64,000 nt of DNA from Ypsolopha sequella. Taxonomy: Eukaryota; Arthropoda; Insecta; Lepidoptera; Ypsolophidae. Positions 22,224-32,799 of the stretch are shown one piece after another. Made by a program: the position numbers and the translations under genes. A model generated the notes under the pieces. That model ran no database searches. It was not told the origin of the DNA and saw only the letters and a list, made by a program, of their open reading frames with translations. Each line of letters opens with the position of its first letter. Positions within the stretch are counted from its first letter, which is position 1. The stretch covers positions 7,502,001-7,566,000 of the forward strand of contig OW203991.1 in assembly GCA_934047225.1 (NCBI GenBank), read 5' to 3'.

Positions 22224-22814
22224 TCGACCATTTATTAAGTATCGACACATCTTTTTGTGACACACTGTACTCTTGCTAACACGTCACAGGAAGGACACAC
22301 CGTACTTATAATCAACTTAATTGGGTAGCAGCTACGGGAATCATGTTTCGAAGTTTATTCTATTACCCTCTAATTTTGTTAAGTCCCCGTATCTACCTAT
22401 AGACTAATTTTCGCGCCACCATTTTTAACTGATGCACGTCTCCACCAAGTAAGTTGGCGAAAAATGGCGTTCCCTTCCGAATTTGATTATGGTGATTATC
22501 ATATAAAGGGGAATAAACCTTCTGTTTTTGGATGGACATCAAATATATAGACCGATCGAATAGCACGGTTATTAACGTAAATATTGTTTATTTATTTATT
22601 TATTTATTAGGAGCACCAATGTTACATACACAAAAAGTATAATACTAGTAAATATGTAGGGTTAGCATCCGTGTGTTGTAACGTTACAGGTGCACACGTT
22701 TTACAAATAACAGAGAGCTTTATCAAAACTTAAATGTAACAAGTACAATATATATACATGATAATACTTTGAACAGTGCAGGTCAATAATCTAAAGCTAC
22801 TATGATATATATAT

Positions 22815-23093
22815 ATACAAGGTGACTTTTTGATCATCGTCCAAATTCATACTGGTGGCTTGGTAAGTGATCAGTATCATGGATCAATAACAATTTTGGT
22901 GAAATTCGTAAAATGAAATTTCGACTCCCCATAGTGATTCACTCGGTACTGGAACTGAATTTATATGGGAAGCCGAAATTTCATTTAACGAATTTCTCAA
23001 AAATTGTTACTGGTCCAAGATACTGATCACTTATCAAGCCTCCAGTATGAATTTGGACGATGATCAAAAAGTCACCTTGTATATATATACAAG
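22815..23093. mobile_element. Fold-back MITE, family C copy 1
   Basis: Outer ends ATACAAGGTGACTTTTTGAT and the mirror ATCAAAAAGTCACCTTGTAT. Next inside are CGTCCAAATTCATACTGG and CCAGTATGAATTTGGACG. It sits in the 3' region of the LINE fragment, whose reading frame now runs into the MITE end. A second copy is at 47439-47626 and a fragment at 31860-31985. Confidence 0.85.
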
Positions 23094-23540
23094 TATGTTT
23101 AAGAATAAATAATAAAGAAACAAAAATATATCTAAATCAGCATCAATGTTAGACAACCTATTATACGTCGTCATCATACGCGATAATGGCATGAATTCGC
23201 CTAGATTACTGTCGGATCGAGGCGTTACAAAGGGTTTACGATTTGATCGTCTGGTGGAAGAGCGAGGGACAGAAAAATTTATCTGACTTAGTAGATTGGG
23301 TGAATCCATTATATTGTTTAATAGTTTGTATAGTACCGTCATGTCTATTAATATTCTACGATCCTCAAGAGAGGACAACTTAAAATTACTTAGCTGATCA
23401 ATATAACTGCATCGATAAGGGCAAAGACGATCCTTATATGCAAGGAACTTAATACATTTTTTAATTGTCTTCAGATATGAATAGTAGATTAATATATCGA
23501 GCGGAAAAGGGTTTCTTATATTCTCGAGCGTTTTTTTTCA
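23094..23540 (-). pseudogene. LINE reverse transcriptase C-terminus
   Basis: On the minus strand the frame reads KTLENIRNPFPLDILIYY, then KKCIKFLAYKDRLCPYR, QLSNFKLSSLEDRRILID, LYKLLNNIMDSPNLLSQI and PLSRMMTTYNRLSNIDAD. The SLEDRR, LYKLLN, SPNLLSQINF and RM-YN-L words are the usual C-terminal pattern of CR1/Jockey-group polymerases. The polymerase core is missing and the C-terminus is replaced by MITE sequence. The frame itself has no internal stop, so the copy is moderately young. Confidence 0.8.
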
Positions 23541-23560
23541 CCGAGCGCATAATCAAACGT

Positions 23561-24140
23561 TGTATTATAACCAGGGACAGGATAATCGGATCGATATATA
23601 CCTAAAGGTGGAAAAACTGAGAAAGTTTGTAGGTGTGGAGTCGGCTTCTTATTATATTATTTTGATAGAAAAAATCCCTGAGTTACGTAATTACTTAAAA
23701 CGTTACGATAAAGTAATACTTAATAGATACGTTATCTGTAAATAAATAAATAAATAAATAAATGAAATGAAAATAATAAGAATTTAATACAATTCCTAGG
23801 AAATTTATAAAATGCTATGCTTATTTAGGCCGAACAGAGCAAAAGGCAAAACAGAAGGCCGATCAAAAATAAACAAATAGATATATCAGCTTGGCATTTT
23901 ATAAATTTCCTAGGAATTGTATACAATTTCTAAAAAATATAAATTTACGGTAACATCTATAAAGTATAAGGTAGATCATCATAACGTTTTAAGCAATGAT
24001 GTAATTTCCGTAATTTTCAGTACAAAATAAATAATATTTTAAGAATCCGACTCCACACCTACAAACTTTTTCAAGGATTTTTCCAACTTCATTTATATAT
24101 CGATCCAATTATCCTATCCCTGGTTATGATTATAAGTTAT
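23561..24140. mobile_element. Nested inverted-repeat element
   Basis: The outer arm ACCAGGGACAGGATAATCGG plus GTTTGTAGGTGTGGAGTCGG is mirrored at about 24050-24125 by CCGACTCCACACCTACAAAC and TTATCCTATCCCTGGTTAT. An inner pair, TTCCTAGGAAATTTATAAAA and TTTTATAAATTTCCTAGGAA, lies at about 23791 and 23895. An AAATA run sits at 23741-23765. It is probably two nested palindromic elements. Confidence 0.65.
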
Positions 24141-24235
24141 AACTGCTATAAAACCTTGAAATATTATGACCTATGCCATCCTGAAATTTCAGCCAGGGAC
24201 CAGATAAGAACAAAATACATGTGACCGAAGCTACG

Positions 24236-24720
24236 GTTGCCCGTATGTATGCATGTCTTTTAGGGTTCCGTATCCGAAGGGTGCCAACGGAATACTATTA
24301 CTAAAACTACCACAACTCCCATGACAGCTTCAGCTGTTATAGGTAGCTAGTTACGTGTTATACAAAATACGCCTCAATCACAGAAAAAACTAAATAATAA
24401 AAAAAAATTAACCCAAGCTAGGTCTCCACACAAAAAAATCTTCGGAAAAGTAGAATTTTTAACGATATTTGTTTTAGCTCTATCTTAAATACAGTGACAC
24501 AGAGAAGTTTGAAATTTGGCCACATTGTAGTACATACCTTGGAGTAAAACAAAAAATAATACAAATTAGGGTTCCGTACTCAGAGCGCGCCGAATCGCTT
24601 GTCAGGTCCTACTATTTTGACCATAATGTTTTTAGGGTTCCATACCCGTTATGTGTGGTGGTACGTAACCTTTCGTGTGCGAGTCAGACTAGCTGAATTG
24701 TTTATCTTTAATTAATTACT
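24236..24720. repeat. Debris of family E-like repeats
   Basis: Three short pieces start with TAGGGTTCCGTA or close variants (near 24261, 24566 and 24633). The last ends CGTGTGCGAGTCAGACTAGC, matching the other terminus of family E. All are heavily diverged. Confidence 0.45.
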
Positions 24721-25978
24721 GATATTGCCCTCACACTACAAGCAATAAATAATTTCATTAAGCTTGCAACTATTTCCCAAATGAAAAGGTTATTCATCTA
24801 AATTCTAATGCCTTGTCGAAAACTCTCTAATTACTCAAACACCGGTCTATAAGGCTGCATGCACACTATCTACAGTTGTAATGTAATACACAGTGGACAA
24901 GTCCAGTTAGAAACATAAATATATTGGAGTGTGAGAGTAGTTTTCGAAGCGCAATGTGGGCGCGGTCTCTGAGACGCAGTAAACGCAAGAATTAAAATAA
25001 AACACGTTTTGCAGACAAAAAAAATCAAAACTTTGGTTTGGGTCAGTAGACCTACCATGAGTTTGTGACTCGATACTCGTCGATATGCGTAAAATATTTT
25101 GAACTGGAAATTCTAGTTCTTCTCGTAAATTGCTAGGGTCATGGCGGTCTAATTATTGAGGCCTAAACTCATGGTGGCCCTACAGTCTACAGTACAGTCG
25201 ACAACATTCCCGCCTGTCCACCTAAAGAGCTAGTTTTGTGTGCAATGGTTCGCGGCATCTTCCGCTAGCCCGCCCCTTACCAGTTTTTGTTTGCCAATAG
25301 TCATTCACACAACAACCAATACGCCATAAAAAGTGTCTCCCATAAACTTTCAAATGAGATCGCCACATGCAAGCAACAAGGTTTTGAAACTGGATAGGCG
25401 GGAATCTTGTCGACTGTACATAAAGTAAGCTGTCATCTGCGCAGTAAACCTTGCGCACTTCCAAGAATGCCTGATTGCGACGCCATTTGTAACTTACTTC
25501 AAGTCCGCCTTATATACTGACCCGAGAATATATGTGAATATAGTATGTAAATATTTATTTTATCACAATGCTCTGAAAGTAAGCCATATTTAACTCGGAA
25601 TGCGGGATGTAAATTCGATTTACAGCCCAAGGGAAGTAAGTAAATTTGAAACCAAACATGACTCCTTTACATCCACTAACTGGTAATTAAGTCACTTGTC
25701 TACCTAAATGGCAAATGAAAATACCTGTTCTGCCCTATTTCTTTTTATTTTATTATATCTGTATTAAAGAGGGAAAGAGTGCACATTTTGAGGAACTTTA
25801 CCGGTTTCCTCCTCACTTATTATAACATTGGCCACAGTAGAATCCAATCTGGACAAAAAATCATTACTATGAGAATGTTTCCTATCAGGAGTAGTCTAAA
25901 ACAGAGGCAAAACATTTGGACATTAATAAAGTAACAAAATCAAAGTCTATCTGAGAGGCTTATCAGGTGTAAAGCTTT
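24721..25978. other. Spacer, no gene seen
   Basis: No repeat partner was found in the window. Minus-strand ORFs at 24870-25058 and 25222-25464 do not resemble known proteins and I take them as chance frames. Confidence 0.4.
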
Positions 25979-26123
25979 CCAGGGCTCGTAGCATAGCGTT
26001 TAATCGCGCGCGATTGAATCACAAGTGCGAGGAGCGTGACACGATGTTTTTGCGTCACGCTCCTTGCAATTGTGATTCAACAAGTGGCGTCGGGCGCGAT
26101 TAAACACTTTGCTAATGGCCCTG
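25979..26123. repeat. Strong stem-loop (about 145 bp)
   Basis: The inner arms GAGGAGCGTGAC and GTCACGCTCCTTG face each other across a 13-base loop. The pairing extends through TTGAATCACAA/TTGTGATTCAA and CGTTTAATCGCGCGCG against a GGCGCGATTAAAC-type arm. The outermost words GGGC and GCCC also pair. It looks like a very short MITE. A structured RNA is an alternative. Confidence 0.65.
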
Positions 26124-26580
26124 AGCTTAGAAAGAACAAACGGTATAGCTATTATGAGAAAGTTAGTTCTAGGTTACCGTTACAGTTTTTTTTCGTTTAG
26201 ATAAATATTTTTTTCGGGAAAGATATTTAATGTGATCAGTGGCAACGAACTCATAGGTTATTATTAGTTAATAGCTTATTATTAGTTCGTTGACCAGTGG
26301 AGCATGTGGTTTAACTCTATGTTCCCCCGGTAAAAAAAATTGGTAAAAAAAGATGAGACGTCAAACAAATTACTTATTTATCTTGCGATACGCGATATGT
26401 TTCTATTTTTTTTTATAATTTTCTAGTGACCGTGTGTCTGTCGTCAGTGAAAGGAAACATGCGTGTTATACGAATTGTATGTGAGTGTTGTCCGTCTCCT
26501 AATTTAATTGTGAATCTAACATATATTATTTACAGATCTAAAGTAGTTTTGTCAAGCATTATCTGTTATTTTAACGTATC
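26124..26580. other. Spacer, nothing recognised
   Basis: Contains a small palindrome (about 26238-26290) around GTTATTATTAGTTAATAGC. Nothing else. Confidence 0.4.
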
Positions 26581-26975
26581 CTACAGTTGGTCCACTGCTT
26601 GAATTCGTGGCTGCGCTGAAGGCGGGACACTTAAGGGAAAACCGGGCTTGTATGTGTTATAAGTCGGGTTACATGCCACGGATTTGTTATAATATATGTT
26701 TAACCTTTCTACAGGCGCTATGATGAAACCATGCCACCAAGCGACACATTGTGGGTCTTGTCCTGGCATGACGTCATGAGAAGCTGTGCCGGGAAAGCGG
26801 TCACAGAAAGTTGGATAGTAGCAGTCATTCGTCCGTTACCAACTTCTGTAGATTTTGCTGGAAATTGGGATCTGGGGACAGACTGATTCGTCTCGCCTGC
26901 TTTCGCATTCCCAAAAGAAACAAGCTTTCTCTGATTTGCAAAATTTACAACAATAAAATGAATTAAATATTGCAC
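26581..26975 (-). other. Unidentified coding-like patch
   Basis: Two overlapping minus-strand frames occur: 26975-26718 (85 codons, containing VPRSQFPAKSTEVGNGRM) and 26769-26581 (62 codons, containing VACNPTYNTYKPGFPLSVPP). Composition is less AT-biased than the flanks and the second frame looks protein-like. If one gene is present, a frameshift separates its halves. I do not recognise either product. Confidence 0.25.
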
Positions 26976-27653
26976 TTATTTTTTCAAGTTCTCATTTTGC
27001 TTCACCTGTTTGTAAAATCACAATGACATAACTTACACCGACATATTTTATAAATATTATTCTGCGATTGTCCAAATTAAATTAAATAAAATCAAAAGTG
27101 ATCTAATTTGAGTAGAAGTAGTTACATGGGCAATATGGGCATGCTTTTTAGCGTGCTTTTCTTCTAGAAATACATCAAATACAAGTTGCCGTTATTAGTA
27201 TTTATGCTATCATAGGAATTCTATATTTACTGACATTGTATATTTTTACTACAATTTGTGATTTAGATCTTGAAATTGCGTTGAATAAATCGCCAACCTT
27301 TTTATATATAAATGTACTACTATCATACTCGTAGTTTTGCGAGTAGGATTTAGAAGTCAGACGTCCACTTATATAATGCGACATAAATCAGAACTAAGAA
27401 ATTATACTATTTTAATAAAGTTTTATCCCCCATGTAAACCTAGCCTTGTGCCCAACGGCGTCATTTTGACGCGTCCGCACTTTACATACGTGCTGAGCAT
27501 GTGTGTGTGTGTTACAAATGTGTGCGCATGGAGAAGTTAGATCGTCCACACTTACCGCGAACCTCGATTGGAGGAGTACAGTCGCCAGGAAAGCTGGCGC
27601 TTTGGAATTTTCTTACGATTATAAGAAAATAATTTCCTTTTATTTGTTAAGAT
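26976..27653. other. Spacer, nothing recognised
   Basis: AT-rich, with a short TG repeat near 27500-27512. No gene supported. Confidence 0.4.
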
Positions 27654-27888
27654 GAAGTTGCGGAAGCCGGAAACTGGCGATAGCACTCGTCAATACGAAA
27701 AACATTTCGTAATATTTTTTTGAAAAATTGTTTTAAAAAAAATTGTTGTTACTTATACTTTAGTCGGGTAGATTTGTAACTTTTCTATGGAACAGCTGTT
27801 TTTTTTTGTCAAATTGATGATTTGGCTCCATAGTAAAAGTTGTTCGTATTTACGACTACTATCGCCAGTTTCCGGCTTACACAACTTC
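27654..27888. mobile_element. Fold-back MITE, family F copy 1
   Basis: Ends AAGTTGCGGAAGCCGGAAAC and the mirror GTTTCCGGCTTACACAACTT. Then come CTGGCGATAGCACTCGT and its partner ACGACTACTATCGCCAG. The centre holds CTATGGAACAGCTG and CTCCATAGTAAAAGTTGTTC. Copy 2 (32108-32755) has expanded a minisatellite in one arm. The central words are shared with family A (1.2 and 47.2 kb), so the two families are related. Confidence 0.8.
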
Positions 27889-28376
27889 TTCTTAAAAGGC
27901 CCCTTTACGCCTGGATATTTCTTAAGATTCATACCAAAGGTAAACACTGAATATGAAGTCAACAGTCCTTTATTTTTTTTTTCATAATTATTATCTAGCT
28001 AGCGACATCTAATTACGTCTCTATACAGCCCAAAAAGCAAAATTGGATGCAACACCATCATAATAACTGTCAGGATGTCGTGATTATTGCCTCGTTTTTA
28101 TGCAAAGTTTAGCAAGTTGTATAATTTGTATCTATACTGGAAATAAAAAAGGAGAGAAATACAGACGTCGTTCATGTAAAGAAGACTAAGTTTCATGAAA
28201 AACTGTTTTTACCTGAAACCATTTCACAAATGTGGCGCTTTTTATTATCTCGCTATCTTGCACCTCTTGGTAAGAGATGGATCGGAGTACGGTGTGGGGG
28301 GAAGGGAAACATAATGCAAAACATACAAAGATGTGTGCAAAGTTTTGAGCAGCCCAGCGGAATAGCCCACCTTCAC
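27889..28376 (+). repeat. Dispersed repeat, family G copy 1
   Basis: Matches 41370-41922 in the same orientation over about 500 bp. Shared words include GATTTTTCTTAAGATTC-like text, AAAAAGCAAAATTGGA, GTAAAGTTTAGCAAGTT-like text, AAGAAGACTAAGTTT and AAAGATGTGTGCAAAGTTT. The end reads ATAGCCCACCTT against ATGGCCCACCTT. Function unknown. It carries no shared long frame. Confidence 0.75.
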
Positions 28377-29032
28377 ACCCAGTATATAAGATTGGAAGTT
28401 AGAGACTATGCAAATCTTATAGGAACCTAACTAACACCAAGTAGTAAGTTACACAAAGGTATGGTGATTCAAAAACAGTTTCAAGCTAAACCCTTTGACA
28501 AAATATTTAAAGATTCCTAGAATTTTTGATTTCGCTATTTGTTAGGCTGACCGTTCTTTGTCAAAAAAATAGGTATATAAAATTTTACGCCAAAGACGGG
28601 TATATTAAAGTGCAAAATATATCAAATTCAAAGAGATTGTAAGATTTACGAATCTAAAAGATTGTACTTAGTGGGCATAGCGGACGTGACAGTTGACTTA
28701 GCATTGAGAATGATGCTACATTATAAAAATTCGGAATGAATGCAATTACCCAAAATATTTCACTCCTTCGGTTTTTCTGCTATTTTCCCATACCCTTTCC
28801 TATATTTTATTTGTGCATGCTTGACCGTTGACGTGATTCGTTGAATGAAAGGAACTTGGGTCTCACAATCAAGAGTCCAAAACTTACCGATTGAACAGCT
28901 GTCAACATTTGCTACACAAAATTATTATTACATACGGCTTGAACATGTGTAATTGTTGTTGACTATATGCCAACCGTTTCACCGATATAATTTCGGCATT
29001 ATCAAGGCGAGTGTCGTTCTTACCCCTCGGCC
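28377..29032. other. Spacer, nothing recognised
   Basis: AT-rich sequence with no identified feature. Confidence 0.4.
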
Positions 29033-29640
29033 ATAGCTTCAGGCTTCGAGAGGCGCGCCAAGCGGTTCTTCTTGCGACGGCGGTGGCGCCGGCGGAGAGA
29101 ACAAATGTATGAAGTTGTATAGGACCGGCCATGGGTCACATCTCGCGCGTCTTGTCCGGCTTCGAGTGACTTGCGCTCTCTCGACGGCGGTGTACGGGGA
29201 GGCGGGGAGCCGCGCCAGTGATCGGGCGCACGGAACGAACTTAGTGTCGAGCGCTTTGAGCGAGCGAGCGCGCTATACATCCGATGCGGTGGAAGGCGCC
29301 GACGGGTGTCGTGGCAGGGCAAAGCCCGTCGCAAAAACCGCCTGGAAGCGCAGCAAGAAGCGCCGCCAGAAACCTGAAGCTATGGCCGACGAGTTAGGAC
29401 GACGACGCGGTTTTCACCGCCCGTTTGACAACGACGGGATGACGTCAGGGTTCCACGCGAGCAACGCTGCGGGGCATTCGCTAGTCTTTTATAAAATAGG
29501 TATATATCAAAAACCCGTAGAAATTTCCTAAACTCCCTTCGTAGCGGATTTTTACGTAATATGAGGAACCTACAGTCAAAATTTCATGTACCTGGGTCCA
29601 GCCGTTTGGTTTAGACGATGATAGATCAGTCAATTACTCA
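29033..29640. repeat. CpG-rich inverted-repeat remnant
   Basis: CTCGGCCATAGCTTCAGGCT on the left is mirrored by CCTGAAGCTATGGCCGACGA at 29370-29395, with more imperfect pairing between. The interior is G+C-rich and full of CpG. The right part (GTCAAAATTTCATGTACCTG, GGTCCAGCCGTTTGG, GATAGATCAGTCA) resembles a LINE 3' end common in Lepidoptera. The plus frame 29109-29531 is Arg/Lys-rich (KTAWKRSKKRRQKPEAMAD), which I think reflects composition rather than a real protein. Confidence 0.45.
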
Positions 29641-29652
29641 GGTTATCCTTCT

Positions 29653-29745
29653 AAGGGCCAATTTCACCGATCGCTTTGAAAACCGAGTTTAATAAAACTT
29701 AGTTTAGCCACCCCCGACACTTCATAGTCAAGGCTCAAGTTATTT
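29653..29745 (+). repeat. Fragment of the 31.1-kb inverted-repeat family
   Basis: AGGGCCAATTTCACCGATCG and AACCGAGTTTAATAAAACTT resemble the ends of the element at 31085-31432 (GGTGAAATCCGCCCTAA mirrored). Only one end is present. Confidence 0.45.
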
Positions 29746-29968
29746 ACCTACACTCTCACGCGCGCATCTGGCTTGTCCGCACACGCTTGTGTGTGTGCGT
29801 GAGCTAGTCTAGGGCTGGCAGCAATCGTGTGAGCGTCGTCGCCCGAGAGGGACACAATATAAGTCAGCAACTTATGTGATTCTCTTCCTAAATTTTAGCG
29901 TAGTCCTATTTCTGGTTCCCCGTGGATTAATCAGTATTAAAAATATATATGTATATATATATATATAT

Positions 29969-30244
29969 ATACAAGGTTAAATTCAATTAGTTGGCGAAAT
30001 TTTAAACATATGTAGAACATGTCAATATGAATAACTTTTTTTAATAGGATAGTGAAAAATTCTTAAAATTCGTTTTCACCTTTCCATACTGGACGAGTCA
30101 GCTGATCGGAGCAATTTGTACAGGAGGAAGTAAAAAAAAGTTAAGAATTTCGCTTAGCTCCCATACAAACAGTTGTCCATGTAGACTAATACTACCTTTG
30201 TTTTGAGTTTCGCCAAATAATGTTATTTAACCTTATATATGTAT
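29969..30244. mobile_element. Fold-back MITE with TACAAGGTTAAAT ends
   Basis: The left end ACAAGGTTAAATTCAATTAG plus TTGGCGAAA is mirrored by TTTCGCCAAATAATG and TTATTTAACCTTATAT. An AT dinucleotide run (29946-29970) abuts the left end. About 275 bp, non-coding. It lies directly against the SINE that follows. Confidence 0.7.
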
Positions 30245-30606
30245 ATAAATCGTTACGACCTGAATGCCCCGAGGGGTGTCGGATGTGTTCAGAGTGTGAA
30301 CTTTGAAATACATGTCACAGTCCACCCACACTCGGTAAACCCGCGTTTCACCTGCAAATATTACGTCCCAACGTGATGGGTGGTGAGCCCTATCATCGTT
30401 CTTCGGGCACAAATACACTCTTTTTAGGGCATGCAGGTTTCCTTACTATGTTTTCCTTCACTGTTCACAAGTGGTAAGTACCTATTAGCAAATACTATGC
30501 ACATTATGTAAATTCCGAAGAACTCATTGGTGCATGCCCGACCGGAGATCGAACCTTAATCTCAAGATTAAGAGGCCAGCGTTTTACCCCTGAGTTACCG
30601 CTGCTT
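30240..30606 (-). mobile_element. tRNA-derived SINE, copy 1
   Basis: On the minus strand the head reads GCAGCGGTAACTCAGGGGTA (box A region), then CTTAATCTTGAGATTAAGG and GGTTCGATCTCCGGTC (box B), a polymerase III promoter. The body follows: CACCAATGAGTTCTTCGG, GAAGGAAAACATAGTAAGG, CCTGCATGCCCTAAAAAG, GTGAAACGCGGGTTTACCG. Other copies are at 32800, 42505/43116, 49625 and 57262. SINEs of this kind are copied by LINE enzymes in trans. The 61-codon frame on this strand is just SINE body. Confidence 0.85.
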
Positions 30607-30634
30607 TTTCGTTACTTTAAAAGTAAATATATAG

Positions 30635-30665
<31 letters not shown>

Positions 30666-31084
30666 GCCTAAGCTTAGTAGGTACCTATATAGTTTCGTAT
30701 GCATAAATGATCATCATATAATTAACAACTACTCAAACATAAATTTTGGAAAAAAAATGAAAACTTGTTAAAACATGGAAAGTTATAAATACTGATTTTA
30801 TTGTTCCAAATGCGTTACTGAACGAAATTGTAAGGTTTGATCACGCAATTCTAATTTTTGAAAAAAAGTTTTCCAGGCATCCATAAATACTGCAATAACG
30901 CACCATACTGATTAAAAATCAGTATCGTGATAAAACTTTGTAACAAAACACGCGCGCAGCAAACGAGTGGTAATCGAGCTCTGCCTGACTCCAGATTTCC
31001 ACTAATTTGCGGGGGACCGCGGGGGACGTTAAATTCGCGCGGGGAGGTGAGTGTCGCTTCTTTACGTAGTAATACTTTATATTC
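30607..31084. other. Spacer with AT run
   Basis: An AT dinucleotide run lies at 30633-30663. A small palindrome, ATACTGATTAAAAATCAGTAT-like, is near 30907. From 30955 the sequence becomes CpG-richer (GCGGGGGACCGCGGGGGACG). Confidence 0.45.
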
Positions 31085-31432
31085 TCTGGTTTAGCTAAGA
31101 CCGAGTTTAAATGGTCAACTTAATCTCAGTTTAGTCAAACAGATTTCACCACTACATTTCGAAAACATTAACCTAAACTCGGTTTAAGTCGCAATCACAA
31201 TGGGTTGAAAGATGTTTTATGGCTCAAGTCGCTGATTTGGGTCGCTCAGGTAGTAAAAATCGCTAACTCAGTTTAAGAGCTTAACCGGTCAAAATCGGAC
31301 GTTCAGATTTTAAACTCCGTTTACCTTAAACTGCGTTTGTGAAATTCTTTAAACTCAGTTAAGTGTCTAAACTGAGTTCAACTTGAACTAAAGGAGTTTA
31401 GTTACAGTGGTGAAATCCGCCCTAATACATGG
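31085..31432. mobile_element. Inverted-repeat element rich in GAGTTTA words
   Basis: Outer ends: ACCGAGTTTAAATGGTCAAC and ACAGATTTCACCACTA on the left, TAGTTACAGTGGTGAAATC on the right. The word CTCAGTTTA/TAAACTGAG recurs many times in both orientations, so the element could fold in several ways. A fragment is at 29653-29745. Confidence 0.6.
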
Positions 31433-31539
31433 TTAGAAAAAAGTTGCTATTATTTATTAACGAAACCAAAGCCCCAGCCCTGTTGCCGGCTGTACTCTAG
31501 CCAGCTTCTAACATCATTAATCTAACTTTCGAGGTACCC

Positions 31540-31700
31540 TTTATAATAGTTCGGACGGGCCGGGTGTGCCGCGGGGCGGTGCAGGGCCCGGGGGGCTATA
31601 TTAACATACGAATCTGAGCCGTCCGCGCCAAGCCATCTTGGGGAGGGTCCGAATTTAAGTTTTGTAAGTATTGATCCGCGCTTAAGTGTGTGCGTCTAAT
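31540..31700 (+). promoter_or_regulatory. Candidate CpG-rich promoter and first exon
   Basis: A short G+C-rich block (GGGCCGGGTGTGCCGCGGGG) is followed by TATATTAA at 31597-31604. Next, about 30 bp on, comes GCCGTCCGCGCC with a YY1-like GCCATCTTG (31632-31640). A strong splice-donor sequence, TTTTGTAAGTATT, has its GT at 31664-31665. This is the layout of a TATA promoter, a short untranslated exon and a donor site. No start codon or downstream exon could be tied to it. It may instead be a chance CpG patch. Confidence 0.3.
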
Positions 31701-31859
31701 GTTGGGCGGGGGTGTTGATTTGTGAGGGTTTAATGGCGGGTATCTCTTGGATCATTCTTCGTTTTTATTTAATATTGTTGAGTTTGTTTGTTATTTAGTT
31801 AAAGTGTAGTTTTAATTTCTTACATGTTATTTTAAAGGAATACATATTGTATAAATATA

Positions 31860-31985
31860 TATCTACAAGGTTCTAAGGAATACCTATAGTCTCGAGTGAA
31901 TTATGGGAACTATGGGAAGTCGAAATTTAACTTTATGAATTTCACAAAAATCGTAATTGATCCATAATACCGATCACTTAATTTT
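31860..31985. repeat. Fragment of MITE family C
   Basis: TATCTACAAGGTTC, GGGAAGTCGAAATTTAACTT and ATCCATAATACCGATCACTT match the interior of the element at 22815-23093. One arm appears lost. Confidence 0.5.
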
Positions 31986-32107
31986 CTTAAAGGTCTTTCA
32001 AATTATGCCTTTTTAGGGCTCAGTCAATATAGTACGATTTCGATGGGCCGATTAAAAATGCGTATTTTACCTGGGACGGAAGCATTTACATCAACAACAG
32101 TGTGTTA

Positions 32108-32755
32108 AGATAATGTTGCGAAAGCCGGAAACTGGTGATAGTATTCGTCAATGCGAACATCTTTTCATGAACAACAAACCGAGAAATCGTGAAAAATATC
32201 TTTTAATTCATACATTTTGATCGAGTAGATATGTAACTGTTCTATGGAACAGCTGATATTAAATTTTTCGCAATTTGAGGGTTGTTTCCCACAGTAAAAG
32301 TTGTTCGTATGGACGGGTACTATAGCCAGTTGTTCGTATAGACGAGTACTATAGCCAGTTGTTCGTATGGACGGGTACTATAGCCAGTTGTTCGTATGGA
32401 CGGGTACTATAGCCAGTTGTTGGTGGATGGGTACTATAGCCAGTTGTTGGTGTGGACGGGTATTGTAGCCAGTTGTTCGTACGGATGGGTACTATAGCCA
32501 GTTGTTTGTATGGGCGGGTACTATAGCCAGTTGTTCGTATGAACGGGTACTATAGCCAGTTGTTCGTATGGACGGGTACTATAGCCAGTTGTTCGTATGG
32601 ACGGGTGCTATAGCCAGTTGTTCGTATGAACGGGTACTATAGCCAGTTGTAGGTAAGGACGGGTACTATAGCCAGTTGTTTGTATAGACGGGTACTACAG
32701 CCAGTTGTTCGTAAGGACGGGTACTTTAGCCATTTTCCGGCTTCCACTACATTAT
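32108..32755. mobile_element. MITE family F copy 2 with expanded arm
   Basis: The left end, TGTTGCGAAAGCCGGAAACT then GGTGATAGTATTCGTC, is mirrored at the far right by CCATTTTCCGGCTTCCACTA. The centre has TTCTATGGAACAGCTG and CACAGTAAAAGTTGTTC, as in copy 1 (27654-27888). The right arm contains 15 tandem copies of a 29-bp arm segment (see 32300-32732). Without them the element would be about 240 bp, like copy 1. Confidence 0.85.
32300..32732 (+). repeat. 29-bp minisatellite, 15 units
   Basis: Fifteen head-to-tail units of the form GTTGTTCGTATGGACGGGTA followed by CTATAGCCA. Fourteen units are 29 bp and the fifth is 27 bp. Units differ by a few bases each (for example GTTGTTGGTG, GTATGAACG, GTACTTTAG). 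The unit is part of the right terminal repeat of MITE family F. The array therefore arose by local duplication within a transposon arm. Confidence 0.95.
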
Positions 32756-32799
32756 ATTGACACCCAGTCTATTATTTTATTATTTAATATCATAAGTTT

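Larger units (their letters stand above)
22587..23540 (-). mobile_element. 5'-truncated LINE fragment with nested MITE
   Basis: The left edge is TTTATTTATTTATTTATTAG, which is an AAATA-type tail on the minus strand. The right part (23094-23540) encodes a reverse transcriptase C-terminus. Between them lies a fold-back MITE (22815-23093). Removing the MITE leaves a LINE 3' end of about 675 bp. It is a different LINE from the intact one at 14.4-19.1 kb, though of the same broad group. Confidence 0.75.

Noticed and set aside
29109..29531. 140-codon basic protein
   Set aside because: Arg/Lys-rich translation of a CpG-rich inverted repeat. The opposite strand gives similar open frames, so composition explains it.
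32300..32732. CRISPR-like array
   Set aside because: Units abut directly with no unique spacers, and the unit is part of a MITE arm. It is a minisatellite in a eukaryotic genome.
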